Numbered from the stretch's first letter, positions 15,635-24,733 are shown. The stretch is 40,697 nucleotides of DNA from Rhodospirillales bacterium (GCA_025352665.1 JANXSM010000136.1:1-40697), one strand, 5' to 3'. Notes: generated from the letters alone by a model not told the origin. Made by a program: numbers and translations.

Positions 15635-17302
15635 CTACACCTGGCTCGACAGTTTGACGCGAAACACATAGCGCCCAGCGATGACGCCTGCGGCAAGGAG
15701 TGCTGTTTGCAGCAGGCCAACGACGGCAGCCTTGGGAACGTCGCCAAAGTCGAGATAGTTGAACGACAGGACAGACAGCACGACGTTGTCTGACGATGTC
15801 AGCAGGACTGCTGCGCTGATTTCCCGAACCGCGAAGATGAACACCATGATCCAAGCGGACAGCAGGGCAGGGCGCGCGAGCGGCAAGGTGATGCGCAACA
15901 AAGTGCGCCCGTTGCCCGCACCGCACAGCAGCGAGGCCTCCTCCAGCGCGCGATCGATCTGCAACAAGGCGGTGTCGCTGATGCGATAGGCGAAAGGGAC
16001 GTAGGCGGCGACAAAGGCCAGCACCAGCACGGCGATCGTGCCGTAGGCGGGGGTCAGCACATAGGTCCAGAACACGCCGGTGCCAAACACGATCCCAGGA
16101 ACCGCGATTGAGAACATCGTGATGTAGTCGATGGCGTTCGATGCCGGCACGCGCAGGCGGCGCACGGCATACGCGATCAGCAAGCCCAGGCCGACGCAGA
16201 GCGTGGGGGTGATGAGGCCAACCTCCAGCGTGTTCACGGTGGCACCTGCGACCTCGGCCGACGTAAGCACGCCCCGGGCGTTCGCCAACGTCCAGACTGG
16301 GGCGAAAATGGTTCCGCCGGCACGTGCGAAGGCCGACCAGACAAGCGCCAGATACGGCAACACGATCGAGAGCACGACATAGACGCCGACCAGGCCGGCC
16401 ATCGGCCAGCGAAGCCAGCGCAAGCGGACGAGGCGGATACGATATCCCCGTGCGGTGACGGTGACGAAGCGTCGCGCGGCGCGAGAGGCAAAGCGGTAGG
16501 CGGCAATGCCCATCACCGAAATCCAAAACAGCAGCGTGCCGATCGCCGCCGCTGTGCCGTAGTCGATCGGATAGGTGGCGCTCGCCTGGAATACGTCGAC
16601 GGCAAGGAAGCGGACCTGCGAGGCGCGGTCGAGCACGGCGGGTATGGCAAAGGTGCCGCAGGCAAGCACGAAGATGAAGAAGAACGCGCTGATCAGCGCA
16701 GGGCGAACCACCGGCAGCGTCACCTTGAGTGCCGTGCCCAATATGCCGGAGCCGTTGACGCAGGCGGCCTCCTCCATCGACGGGTCCATGTTCCGGAGGG
16801 CTGCGGCAACCGTGAGGTAGGCGTAGGGCAAGTAGTAGAGTGCCATGATCAACACGATGCCCGAGGGCGTCGCCACATTGACCACGGCACCGGTCGTGCC
16901 GAACCAGGCGCGGGCGATGACGTTGAGCAGTCCGGCTCTCGGCGAACCAAGCACAAGCCAGGCGATGGCGCCGACAAAGGGTGACAGGAACAGCGGCGCG
17001 ATAATGCAGGTTTCCATGATCGGGCGTGCCGGCAGGTCCGTCCGGCTGGTGAGCCAGGCCATGGTGACGCCACCCAGGGTCGCTGCAATCGCAACCAGAA
17101 AGGCGATGACAAGCGTCGAGCCTAGCGTGCGGAGGAAGGGCAGCGTCGTGTAGACGGCCGCAACCTTGCTCAGCGTGAGATGCGCCTCGGGATCGGCGAG
17201 TGCGCCGGACATGAAGGCACCCAGGAACATGAACCCGACCGGCACAAGGATCAGTACCGTCAGCAGCGGGATCAGCAGCCAAGGAAGGAGGGCGCGGGTC
17301 AA
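15635..17302 (-). CDS. Two-domain ABC permease (FbpB-like)
   Basis: 555 residues with two fused permease domains and about twelve membrane segments. Each half carries an EAA-type coupling loop: EEAACVNGSGILGTALKVTLP in the first half and EEASLLCGAGNGRTLLRITLP in the second. The length and doubling match ferric-iron-type (FbpB) permeases, a family that also imports phosphonates, thiamine and organic acids. The start is a TTG at 17302 that overlaps the binding-protein stop (TTGA). Confidence 0.9.
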   Translation of the reverse strand: MTRALLPWLLIPLLTVLILVPVGFMFLGAFMSGALADPEAHLTLSKVAAVYTTLPFLRTLGSTLVIAFLVAIAATLGGVTMAWLTSRTDLPARPIMETCIIAPLFLSPFVGAIAWLVLGSPRAGLLNVIARAWFGTTGAVVNVATPSGIVLIMALYYLPYAYLTVAAALRNMDPSMEEAACVNGSGILGTALKVTLPVVRPALISAFFFIFVLACGTFAIPAVLDRASQVRFLAVDVFQASATYPIDYGTAAAIGTLLFWISVMGIAAYRFASRAARRFVTVTARGYRIRLVRLRWLRWPMAGLVGVYVVLSIVLPYLALVWSAFARAGGTIFAPVWTLANARGVLTSAEVAGATVNTLEVGLITPTLCVGLGLLIAYAVRRLRVPASNAIDYITMFSIAVPGIVFGTGVFWTYVLTPAYGTIAVLVLAFVAAYVPFAYRISDTALLQIDRALEEASLLCGAGNGRTLLRITLPLARPALLSAWIMVFIFAVREISAAVLLTSSDNVVLSVLSFNYLDFGDVPKAAVVGLLQTALLAAGVIAGRYVFRVKLSSQV

Positions 17303-18417
17303 CCCTTCTTGCCGCTCTGATAATTGAAGATCTCATTCCACTCAGCAATGATGGGCTTCTTCGGATCAGCGAAGGCCTCATCCTTGAGGTAGGCGGTGTA
17401 GAACTCAGTTGGTTCGTGAAACCAAGGTTCCTTGAACCAGTCAAGCTTTCCGGCGTGGCGAGGGTCGACGACGTCGGGGCGCGTGGCACCGGCGATGGAG
17501 TATTTCAGCCACTCGGCCTGGCCTTCCGCCGTGGTGGACCATTCCTGGAACAGGCGGGCAGCCGCAGGGTGCGGCGCATTTTTCGTGATGCTTTGGGAGG
17601 TCAAAGCGATCGGCGTGGGCGCAGGGAAGGACCAGCGGATCGGCGCGCCTTTGAGATAGTAGTCGCTCAGTGTACCCGCCGAACCTTGGTCCATCAGCGT
17701 GTATTCGCCGGCAGCGAGGCGTTCGAAAAGTGGCGCCTTGCTCGCGTAGATGTCGGGTGCGTTGGCGGCGAGCTTGCTGAACCAGGGCTTGCCATACTGG
17801 GCGCGCAACGTGACCAGAAACATGTAACAGAACGCGTAGGAACTGCCGCCAGAGGCGGGGGTGGCGGTGCCGAAGCGACCCTTCCATCGCGGATCGGCGA
17901 GTGCGTTCCATCCGCCGGTCTGGATGAGTTTCTCTTCCTCGGGTGTCACGGTCTTGCTGTTGTAGCCGATGCCCATCGGGTCGGTGAACAGGCCGTACCA
18001 GATCCCCTCTTGCTTCAGGTCGCCCGGGATCATGGCGCCGCCTGCCGGCGTGTAGTCGGCGATGAAGCCGAGGCGATTGGCGTAAGCAAGCAACGTCGGA
18101 TCAGTGATCTGCACAAGGTCGGCGAGGTGGCGGCCGACGCGTGATTCGTTGAGGAACCGGTCGAACAAGGGATAGCTAGGCAGCCGCATGTTCTTCATCT
18201 GGAGGCCAAATCGCTTGGCGAACGCATCGGTCCACAGCCCGGTCGGGCCGATATCGGAGTTGTGGTAGTAGCTGAGCGTGCCGTCTTTCTGAGCGGCCTT
18301 GACCAGATCGTCGGTGATGCCCGGTTTGGACTGCGCGCGCGCGGCGATGATCGCAGGCGCGGCAAGTGCTGCGCCAAGGAGCAGACGTCGCGAAACGATG
18401 TTTCCTGAATGCGTCAT
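17299..18417 (-). CDS. ABC binding protein (iron/carboxylate/polyamine type)
   Basis: 372 residues; GGGAGA lies 6 nt before the ATG. The N-terminus (SRRLLLGAALAAPAIIAARAQ) has twin arginines and a hydrophobic stretch, so Tat export is possible. The mature part is a type-II periplasmic binding fold of the FbpA/PotD kind (DLVKAAQKDGTLSYY, GIWYGLFTDPMGIGYNSKTV, LADPRWKGRFGTA). No ferric-ligand tyrosine pair stands out. Because an enolase-type dehydratase ends the operon, a sugar acid or related carboxylate is a better guess than iron. First gene of the operon. Confidence 0.9.
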   Translation of the reverse strand: MTHSGNIVSRRLLLGAALAAPAIIAARAQSKPGITDDLVKAAQKDGTLSYYHNSDIGPTGLWTDAFAKRFGLQMKNMRLPSYPLFDRFLNESRVGRHLADLVQITDPTLLAYANRLGFIADYTPAGGAMIPGDLKQEGIWYGLFTDPMGIGYNSKTVTPEEEKLIQTGGWNALADPRWKGRFGTATPASGGSSYAFCYMFLVTLRAQYGKPWFSKLAANAPDIYASKAPLFERLAAGEYTLMDQGSAGTLSDYYLKGAPIRWSFPAPTPIALTSQSITKNAPHPAAARLFQEWSTTAEGQAEWLKYSIAGATRPDVVDPRHAGKLDWFKEPWFHEPTEFYTAYLKDEAFADPKKPIIAEWNEIFNYQSGKKG

Positions 18418-18527
18418 CGCATTTCTCCCTGTGCCATTGGCGGCTTATTGGCCACGCTCGGAGCGCTTTTTTTAAATCCTAAGTCATTTGGCGATGCGCC
18501 GAAAGGGTCGGCGTGGAAGCGACTTTT

Positions 18528-18561
18528 CTCAGGTGAGTGTGCGCAATGTCGCTTACCTGAG
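18528..18561. promoter_or_regulatory. Long inverted repeat upstream of the binding-protein operon
   Basis: CTCAGGTGAG (18528-18537) and CTTACCTGAG (18552-18561) form 10-bp arms with one mismatch around a 14-nt spacer. It lies about 110 bp upstream of the binding-protein start at 18417 and 84 bp past the CUT1 permease stop. There is no T-run on either side, so an operator is more likely than an intrinsic terminator. The rest of the 227-bp gap shows nothing else I can name. Confidence 0.4.
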
Positions 18562-18644
18562 CGCCGATGCCTTCCGCTCCAAAGCAGAGCGCTGGATTGC
18601 CACGGGGGAGGGGGCTGGCATCGCTCAATCGAAACGATGCCGCC

Positions 18645-19487
18645 TCAGCCCTTCACTGCGCCCGCGGTGAGGCCGCGCACCAGCGCCCGCTGGACGATGG
18701 CGAAGAGAATGACGACCGGCGCGATCGAGATCATGCCGCCCGCCGCGAGCTCCCCCCAAGGAAGCTGAAATTCCCCCACCATCAGCTGCAGCCCGACCGG
18801 CCAGGTGCGTGAGCCGCTTGACGACGTCACCATCAGCGCGAACAGATATTCGTTCCATGCACCGATCGCCACGAATACCGACGTGGCGACCAGCCCGCCC
18901 AGCACCAGCGGCAGGATCACCCGCACCATCGCGGTTAGACGAGATGCTCCGTCGATGCGCGCGGCCTCTTCGAGCTCAGGCGGAATGGCGTCGAAAAACC
19001 CCTTCATCATCCAGATGAACACCGGCAGCAGGAACGAGGTGTAGGCAAGCGCCAGGCCGAAACGGCTGTCGAGCAGGCCCACATTGCGGAGCGTGATGAA
19101 CAACGGAATGACGATCATGACTGCGGGAAACATCCGCACGGCGAGATACAGCAACAGGATTTTCTGCCGCCCGGCGAAACGGGTTCGCGCGACCGCGTAG
19201 GCTGCCAGTGTTCCGGCGGTGGTACAGATTGCGACCGTCACCGCCGTGGTGATGGCGGAGTTGAGGATCAGCTGCGGGAATCCCGAACGGGTCCAGATCG
19301 AGACGTAATTGTCCCAGACCGGGCGTTTCGGCAAGTAGGTGAGCGTGGCGGTGATCACCTCCTCGTCAGGCTTGATCGAGATGAGGAATGTCCACAGCAC
19401 TGGCAGTACCGACAGCGCCACGATCAAAATCACGGCGCCATAAGCCAGGAGGTTGCCGATCAACCGGCGATGCTTCGCCCCCATCAT
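18645..19487 (-). CDS. CUT1-type sugar ABC permease (MalG-like)
   Basis: 280 residues with six membrane segments; the EAA loop ELEEAARIDGASRLTAMVRVILP is near 170-192. It begins MMGAKHRRLIGNLLAYGAVILIV, and the family's GAWNEYLFALMVTSSS is near 210. It is the second of two permease genes and overlaps its partner by 4 bp. No ATPase gene follows; the operon ends here. Confidence 0.92.
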   Translation of the reverse strand: MMGAKHRRLIGNLLAYGAVILIVALSVLPVLWTFLISIKPDEEVITATLTYLPKRPVWDNYVSIWTRSGFPQLILNSAITTAVTVAICTTAGTLAAYAVARTRFAGRQKILLLYLAVRMFPAVMIVIPLFITLRNVGLLDSRFGLALAYTSFLLPVFIWMMKGFFDAIPPELEEAARIDGASRLTAMVRVILPLVLGGLVATSVFVAIGAWNEYLFALMVTSSSGSRTWPVGLQLMVGEFQLPWGELAAGGMISIAPVVILFAIVQRALVRGLTAGAVKG

Positions 19488-20380
19488 TCTTTCAGCACAT
19501 TGGACAGGCGGACATACAGATACGAGAACCCCATCAGCCCCACGAACAGCACCATCGCCAGAGCCGATCCATAACCGAAGTTGAACTCCTTGCTGACTTT
19601 GAGGAACGCATACAGCGACAGCACCTGCGACGCCCGCCCAGGCCCGCCGCCGGTGAGGATGAGGATGATGTCGGGTGCGTTCACCAAGCTGATCACCCGC
19701 AGCACAACTGTGGCCACGATGATCATCTGCAGCTGTGGCAGAATGACATGCCGAAACCGCGCAAACGGCCCCGCGCCATCTATCTCGGCCGATTCATAGA
19801 GCTCAAGCGGGACCGCCTTCAACCCGGCGAGCAGCAGCAGCGCAAAGAACGGAAACCCGTGCCATATCTCAACCACCATGGCCGCTCCCAGCGCCGTGTC
19901 GGGATTGGCGAACCAGGCGAAATAGCTGTCCAGCACCCCGATCCGGACCAGAATGTCGTTGATCACGCCAAGCCTGGGATCGAGCATCAGCGCCCAGATA
20001 TGGCCCGCCACCACATTGGGCAGGAACCACGGCAGCAGGATCAGCACCGAGGCCGCACGAAACCCTGGCAGTCCGCGATCGACCAGCAGCGCCGTCGTCA
20101 GGCCAAGCAGGAACTCGCCCATCGTGGCCCCCACGACCCAGACGAGCGTGTTGCGCAAGGATAGCCAGAACACTGGATCGTTCCAAAGCGCGACATAGTG
20201 CTTGAATCCCACGAAGCCAGTGCCGAGATCGGGCCGGTTGAGCCGCATTTCGCGAAACGACAGACTCATGCCCCAAAAGGTCGGGTACAGCACCACGGCT
20301 GCGATCAGCAGCAGGCTCGGCACCAACAGGAACCAGACCCAGCCTCGCCGTTCCGACAGCGTGCCAAGACCCATTCTCAA
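19484..20380 (-). CDS. CUT1-type sugar ABC permease (MalF-like)
   Basis: 298 residues with six membrane segments; EAA loop ELYESAEIDGAGPFARFRHVILP near 195-217 and a C-terminal RLSNVLKE. It pairs with the MalG-like permease. It overlaps the upstream enolase stop by 4 bp and the downstream permease start by 4 bp, so the genes are coupled. Confidence 0.92.
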   Translation of the reverse strand: MRMGLGTLSERRGWVWFLLVPSLLLIAAVVLYPTFWGMSLSFREMRLNRPDLGTGFVGFKHYVALWNDPVFWLSLRNTLVWVVGATMGEFLLGLTTALLVDRGLPGFRAASVLILLPWFLPNVVAGHIWALMLDPRLGVINDILVRIGVLDSYFAWFANPDTALGAAMVVEIWHGFPFFALLLLAGLKAVPLELYESAEIDGAGPFARFRHVILPQLQMIIVATVVLRVISLVNAPDIILILTGGGPGRASQVLSLYAFLKVSKEFNFGYGSALAMVLFVGLMGFSYLYVRLSNVLKE

Positions 20381-21495
20381 ACCTTCGCGACCGCGGTCCG
20401 TTCAATCGCGTCCCAGTCATAGTCAAAGCCGAGACCCGGCGTGTCGGAAACCCGCATCACACCGCCTTGGATGGAGAGCGGTCCGTTGTTGCGCAATTGA
20501 TCGATCTGCACGGTGTCGATCACCAGTTGCTCATAAAAATCGTTGTTCGGCATGGCAGCGCAAAGCTGCGCGTTGGCATGCCCCATGCCGTGTACCTGGC
20601 AGCGCATGCCGTGGCTCTCCGAGAGATGCGCGATCTTCAGCGCGCCGGTTAAGCCGCCCTTCATGTTGCAATTGGTGCGCGTCATGTCGAGTGCGCCCAT
20701 CTGGATCCAGGTTGCCATGTTCCAATGGCAGCCATCCGAAGTCTCCGCGGCCAGCACAGGGATGTCGAGCGCGTCACAAAGCTTGCGATAGCTGCCGAGC
20801 TCGAACTCGCGCATCGGTTCCTCGTACCAGAGAAAATTCTCCCCCTCGAGCACGCGGCCGAACTTCATGGAAGTCACATAATCCCAGCCCGCCGAGCCGT
20901 CGAACATCAGCTCCGCATCTGGGCCGGTCCACTTGCGCAGGTTGCGCGACAGCATCGCGTCCTCGCGCGGGTCACCCCAGGCGTGCAGCTTGAACGCGGT
21001 GAACCCAACGTCGATGCAATGTTTGATGTGGCGTTCGTACTCGCCCATCGTATTCCATGTGACGGTCGACGCGTAAACGCGCACATTGGGGTTATAGCCC
21101 CCTAGCATCTGCCAAAGCGGCATGCCGGCAAGCTTTGATTTCGCGTCCCAAGCCAGGATGTCGATCAGGCCGAGATGCGTCATCGACATCTCCTCAACTC
21201 GGTCGATCTCCCAGATCAGCTTCCAGAGCCGCTCGGTGTTGCGCGGGTCCTCGCCGATCAGGGTCTTGAGCCGCCGCTCGGTCAGGCTCAACGCCGCCCA
21301 GGCATGGCGCTGCCCGGCCTCGATCTCATAGGCACCGGTGACACCGGCATCAGTGTCCATCCGAAAGATCGCGGCGAGCGGCGTTTTGCCCGCCGGCGTG
21401 CCGTCGCCTGACCCGGCCAGACCGTTCCTCCAGCGGAACGGATGCGGCGGGTCGGGACGCTCGACGAGATAGCATCGAATATCGGTGATCTGCAC
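20377..21495 (-). CDS. Enolase-superfamily enzyme, MR-like (KxH type)
   Basis: 372 residues. Enolase-superfamily barrel with metal ligands D199 (MFDGS), E226 (YEEP) and E251 (AAETSDG). The second-strand base motif reads K169-L-H171 rather than KxK, and H302 (VHGMGH) is the likely acid/base on the other face. The N-terminal capping domain has an insertion (about 24-38, NGLAGSGDGTPAGK). It probably dehydrates or epimerises a sugar acid; the exact subgroup is unclear. It lies between the PhyH gene (2-nt gap) and the permease genes, so it should act on the same imported compound. Confidence 0.88.
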   Translation of the reverse strand: MQITDIRCYLVERPDPPHPFRWRNGLAGSGDGTPAGKTPLAAIFRMDTDAGVTGAYEIEAGQRHAWAALSLTERRLKTLIGEDPRNTERLWKLIWEIDRVEEMSMTHLGLIDILAWDAKSKLAGMPLWQMLGGYNPNVRVYASTVTWNTMGEYERHIKHCIDVGFTAFKLHAWGDPREDAMLSRNLRKWTGPDAELMFDGSAGWDYVTSMKFGRVLEGENFLWYEEPMREFELGSYRKLCDALDIPVLAAETSDGCHWNMATWIQMGALDMTRTNCNMKGGLTGALKIAHLSESHGMRCQVHGMGHANAQLCAAMPNNDFYEQLVIDTVQIDQLRNNGPLSIQGGVMRVSDTPGLGFDYDWDAIERTAVAKV

Positions 21496-21497
21496 GT

Positions 21498-22304
21498 TTA
21501 CATGCTCCGGCTGGGTGCGATGCGCGAGGCTGCGATGGAACTGGCGTGGCGGGCGATATCGGCTTCGAGGAACTCGCCCGCGGCCCCCGCCTCGGGGCCG
21601 AAATGGCCCCAGGAATCGGTACCCCGCACCAGCATCGCCACATCCGGACCGGCCGGCTTCACGTGGGCGCCGACATAGCGGATCGCGAAGCCGATGCGCC
21701 GGTGATCGGCTCGGTTGGGCTCGGAATTATGCGCGATCTTGACATGGTGCAGCGACATCTCGCCGGGCTTCAGAGCCACATCTCGCACCTGCGCCAGGTC
21801 CACCTCGACGGCGATCTCCTGGCCGCGCGAGAGCATGTTTTCGGCAGCGAATGTCTCGACATGTTCTACGATTGGCCACAGATGCGAGCCCGGCACGACG
21901 CGCATACAGCCGCTCTGAACGGTGCTCGGCGATAGCGCCACCCAGGCGGTGACGATGTCGGCTGGCTCCAGCCCCCAATAGGTGGCGTCCTGATGCCAGC
22001 CGACATAGGCAGGCGAATGTGCCTCCTTGAGGAAGAAATTCGCCCCCCACACGAGGATGTTGGGACCGATCAGCGATTCGACCCGGTCGAGGATGGCCGG
22101 ATGGGCGCAAAGATCGGCGAGGCGCCGAGACACCACGTGCGTCTTGTGGCGCAGCACCGCGGCGCGGGTTTCAGCCGGTAGCCGGTCGAGATCGGCGACC
22201 ACCGCGCGCATCGCGACCTGCTCAACCTGGGTGAGCACAGCGTAGGGGAATAGGATCCCCTCCGCCTGGTAGCGAGTGACATCCTGGGCGAGCAGTGCCT
22301 TCAT
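21498..22304 (-). CDS. PhyH-type Fe(II)/2-oxoglutarate dioxygenase
   Basis: 268 residues, phytanoyl-CoA dioxygenase family. The iron triad is visible as H104-Q-D106 (GWHQDATYW) and a distal histidine at H192 (IAHNSEPN); an arginine at about 202-203 (HRRIGFAIRY) should hold 2-oxoglutarate. It hydroxylates or oxidatively dealkylates an unactivated carbon of a small substrate. It is unusual inside a sugar-importer/enolase operon, where it is coupled to the binding protein (ATGA overlap) and the enolase. It may first modify the imported substrate, for example remove an O-alkyl group; that is inference. Confidence 0.9.
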   Translation of the reverse strand: MKALLAQDVTRYQAEGILFPYAVLTQVEQVAMRAVVADLDRLPAETRAAVLRHKTHVVSRRLADLCAHPAILDRVESLIGPNILVWGANFFLKEAHSPAYVGWHQDATYWGLEPADIVTAWVALSPSTVQSGCMRVVPGSHLWPIVEHVETFAAENMLSRGQEIAVEVDLAQVRDVALKPGEMSLHHVKIAHNSEPNRADHRRIGFAIRYVGAHVKPAGPDVAMLVRGTDSWGHFGPEAGAAGEFLEADIARHASSIAASRIAPSRSM

Positions 22305-23518
22305 AGCGTGGCCTCAAGCCCTGCAATCATGGCATCCACAGCCTGGGCAGGGGTTGAACGGCCGGTCAGCGCTTTCTGGAACTCGGGCTGCACCACGTTG
22401 TCCGACCAGCCCGCGACACCTGTGAAACCCTGAGGCAGACGACCGAACTTTGTCGTCTCGATCGCCGCGGCATACAGCGGATTGCCGGTGATGCGCGGAT
22501 CGGCGGCCACGATAGGGTTTGAGGGGAAATAGCCAGTCTCCTCAAGGAAGGCGATGCCGGCGTCGGGTTCACCCCAAAAGCCTAGCCAGTTCCAGGACGC
22601 GTCGGCCTGGGCCGGGTTTGCGATGCCGTTGAACTGGTAGGACATGCGCGCGACGCGCGCGGCGGGACCCGCGGGGATCGGGCAGGTCGCCCAAGTACCG
22701 GGCTTGAGGGCTGCGGCGATCTCGGTGAACGACCCGGTGTGGTGCCACACCATCGCGGTCTGGCCGGTTTTAAACCCATCCATGATCTGGCGGAAGCCGT
22801 CGCCCGGCGCGCTGGCGGGCACCGCCTTCTGCTTCGTCAGCAGCTCGGTATAGAAGCGCAGCGCTTCAGCAGCCTTGATGCGGTCGATGGCCGGCTTCCC
22901 GTTCACCACGATCGGTGAGCCCCAGGCCTCGAACAAATCGATGATGAACTTGTAGCCGCCAGGTCCGCCGCGCAGGCCGAAGCCGTAACGGTTCTTCGCG
23001 GGATCGGTCAGCTTCACCGCGGCGGCGGCGAAATCGGCCATCGTTGTGGGCGCCTTGAGGCCGGCCTCGTCGAACCAATCCTTTCGGTAATACATCCAGT
23101 CGACAAAGGTGAAGGCTGGCACGCCATAGATCTTGCCGCCGACGGTGCAACCGGACCAGGCCTGCGCCGGGTATTCGGTATATCGCGACCAGGACTTCAC
23201 CCGCTGGGAGAGATCGGTGAGCGTGCCCATGGCGACGAGATCGGCCACGCGCTCGGCGGTCACCATGGCCACGTTGGGCTTCGCGTTGGCCATGGTGGCA
23301 GCCGTCATCTTGGCCATGTATTCGGGGTTGGGGATGTTCTCCTGCACAAGCTTGATGGACGGATATCTCTTGGTAAACAGCGCCATCACCTTCTCCAGAC
23401 CTTGGAATTCAGTGGTGGAGGTGAAGTGGTGCCAATAGGTGATGCTGGCCGTCTGGGCTGTGGCAGGGCGGACGATCAAGGGGGCGGCGAGCAGGCCTAG
23501 GGCGGTGCGGCGGCGCAT
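22301..23518 (-). CDS. CUT1-type sugar ABC binding protein
   Basis: 405 residues; GGGAGA lies 6 nt before the ATG. A signal peptide ends near residue 21 (RPATAQ). The mature fold is a type-II sugar-binding protein: SITYWHHFTSTTEFQGLEKVM, KYPSIKL-like YPSIKLVQENIPNPEYMAKM, GKIYGVPAFTFVDWMYYRKDWF. It is the second gene of the operon, 20 bp after the first enolase. Confidence 0.92.
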   Translation of the reverse strand: MRRRTALGLLAAPLIVRPATAQTASITYWHHFTSTTEFQGLEKVMALFTKRYPSIKLVQENIPNPEYMAKMTAATMANAKPNVAMVTAERVADLVAMGTLTDLSQRVKSWSRYTEYPAQAWSGCTVGGKIYGVPAFTFVDWMYYRKDWFDEAGLKAPTTMADFAAAAVKLTDPAKNRYGFGLRGGPGGYKFIIDLFEAWGSPIVVNGKPAIDRIKAAEALRFYTELLTKQKAVPASAPGDGFRQIMDGFKTGQTAMVWHHTGSFTEIAAALKPGTWATCPIPAGPAARVARMSYQFNGIANPAQADASWNWLGFWGEPDAGIAFLEETGYFPSNPIVAADPRITGNPLYAAAIETTKFGRLPQGFTGVAGWSDNVVQPEFQKALTGRSTPAQAVDAMIAGLEATL

Positions 23519-23538
23519 GGTGGTCTCCCGGGTTGCGG

Positions 23539-24672
23539 TCAGAGCGTGATCGGAGTGCTGTTCGGGGCGGGGGGCAGCGTGTCGGGTTCGAGGACATCAG
23601 GGACGGCCATGGCGCGGGCTTCGGCGCTGAGAGTGAGTCCGTGGCCGGGCCGTTCCGGGGCGATTGCGAAGCCGGCGTCGAACACGATCGGTTGTTCGAC
23701 GAGATGCATGGTGTTCTGGAACGAATACTCGATCCAGCGCGCCTCCGGAATTGCGGCGGCCATATGGACACCAAGCTCGACCATGGTGTTGCCGAGGCTG
23801 ACCTCAACGCCGTGGTCGCCGGCCAGCCAGCCGGCGCGCATCACGTCAGAGATATGGCCGTGCACGTTGAGGATATCCGCGCCGCGCGCCTCCAGCAGCA
23901 GACGCTTGCCGTGCAGGTCGAGATATTCGCCGGAATTCACATGCACGCGCGGACAGGCCTCGCGAACTTCGCGCAGGCCCCGGAAATCATCGCGCAGGAT
24001 CGGGTCCTCGGCCCAAAATATTTCAAAGCCGGCGCGCTGGTAAATGCCGAGCCGACGGATCGCCTCCTTCGGCGTCCAGGCCTCGTTGCTGTCGACCATG
24101 ATAGTCGCGTTGCGTCCGACTGCTGTCCGCAGCAGTTCAAGCCGGTTGATGTCCCAGGCGACGTCGGGATGGCCGACCTTGATCTTGAAGGCGGAAAACC
24201 CCAGCGCCGCGGCTTGGCCGAACAGGCTCGCGTAGTCTTTGTCCGACAGGTGGTAGTCGAGCCCGCTCGCATAGGCGGGCACGCGGGCGTCGGTGCCGCC
24301 AAGCATGCGATAGAGCGGAAGGCCGGCCTGTTTCGCCGCCAAGTCCCACATCGCCTGGTTGATGGCTTCGCCGAAATTGAGGCTTGTGTTCCGCCAGTTG
24401 CCGCCGCGCGGCCGGGCAAGACGATGGATGACGCCGGCAGGGGGCGCCCCCTCGATACGCTCCCATGCCTCGAGGCGGAACAGTCGCTCGATCTCGGCCA
24501 ACGACGGCAGAACATGCGCGATGCTGCTGAAAAACCCAAGCCCCACAGTGCCGTCATCGGCGATGAGCTCAAGCGCTGCGATGTGGGCAAAGGCGAAGCG
24601 CACCTGGCTGTCGCCGATCACGCGGTCGCGCCGAAACTGAAAGCGCGTGAGACGGAAGCCGTCGACCCGCAT
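23539..24672 (-). CDS. Enolase-superfamily enzyme lacking the usual C-terminal histidine
   Basis: 377 residues, MR/MLE family. KxK is present (K163-I-K165), with ligands D194 (MVDSN), E222 (AEDP) and E249 (NSGEY). The barrel position that is His in mandelate racemase (SxH, four residues before Glu) reads N295 (VSLGNTMVE). The dyad-aspartate region reads NVHGHISD instead of QPDxxRxGG. The enzyme therefore probably relies on the lysine face, which suggests an epimerase, cycloisomerase or syn-dehydratase role. First gene of the operon; AAGGGGG precedes the start, and the divergent GntR gene begins 66 bp away. Confidence 0.88.
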   Translation of the reverse strand: MRVDGFRLTRFQFRRDRVIGDSQVRFAFAHIAALELIADDGTVGLGFFSSIAHVLPSLAEIERLFRLEAWERIEGAPPAGVIHRLARPRGGNWRNTSLNFGEAINQAMWDLAAKQAGLPLYRMLGGTDARVPAYASGLDYHLSDKDYASLFGQAAALGFSAFKIKVGHPDVAWDINRLELLRTAVGRNATIMVDSNEAWTPKEAIRRLGIYQRAGFEIFWAEDPILRDDFRGLREVREACPRVHVNSGEYLDLHGKRLLLEARGADILNVHGHISDVMRAGWLAGDHGVEVSLGNTMVELGVHMAAAIPEARWIEYSFQNTMHLVEQPIVFDAGFAIAPERPGHGLTLSAEARAMAVPDVLEPDTLPPAPNSTPITL

Positions 24673-24721
24673 ATTTCCCCCTTGTCGCCGCTGCCGCGGG
24701 CGTAGCCCCTTGTTCGAGACT

Positions 24722-24733
24722 CTGATATATCAG
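24722..24733. promoter_or_regulatory. Perfect palindrome, candidate GntR operator
   Basis: CTGATATATCAG, a 12-bp perfect palindrome in the 66-bp divergent gap between the first enolase and the GntR gene, ending 5 nt before the GntR ATG. Its size and AT-rich centre suit FCD-type GntR proteins. It could control both directions and would mask the GntR start region. Confidence 0.6.

Noticed and set aside
15630-17489. 619-codon minus-strand frame over the two-domain permease
   Set aside because: Out of frame with the permease, which has two EAA loops and membrane segments; the alternative is rich in Arg and Pro with no family signal.
17299-18417. Ferric iron transporter assignment
   Set aside because: Family resemblance alone; no iron-ligand tyrosine pair could be identified, and the operon ends with a sugar-acid-type enolase.
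18459-18478. CGCT-CGG-AGCG followed by a T-run on the plus strand as an intrinsic terminator
   Set aside because: The stem is only 4-5 bp, and no plus-strand gene lies upstream that it could terminate.
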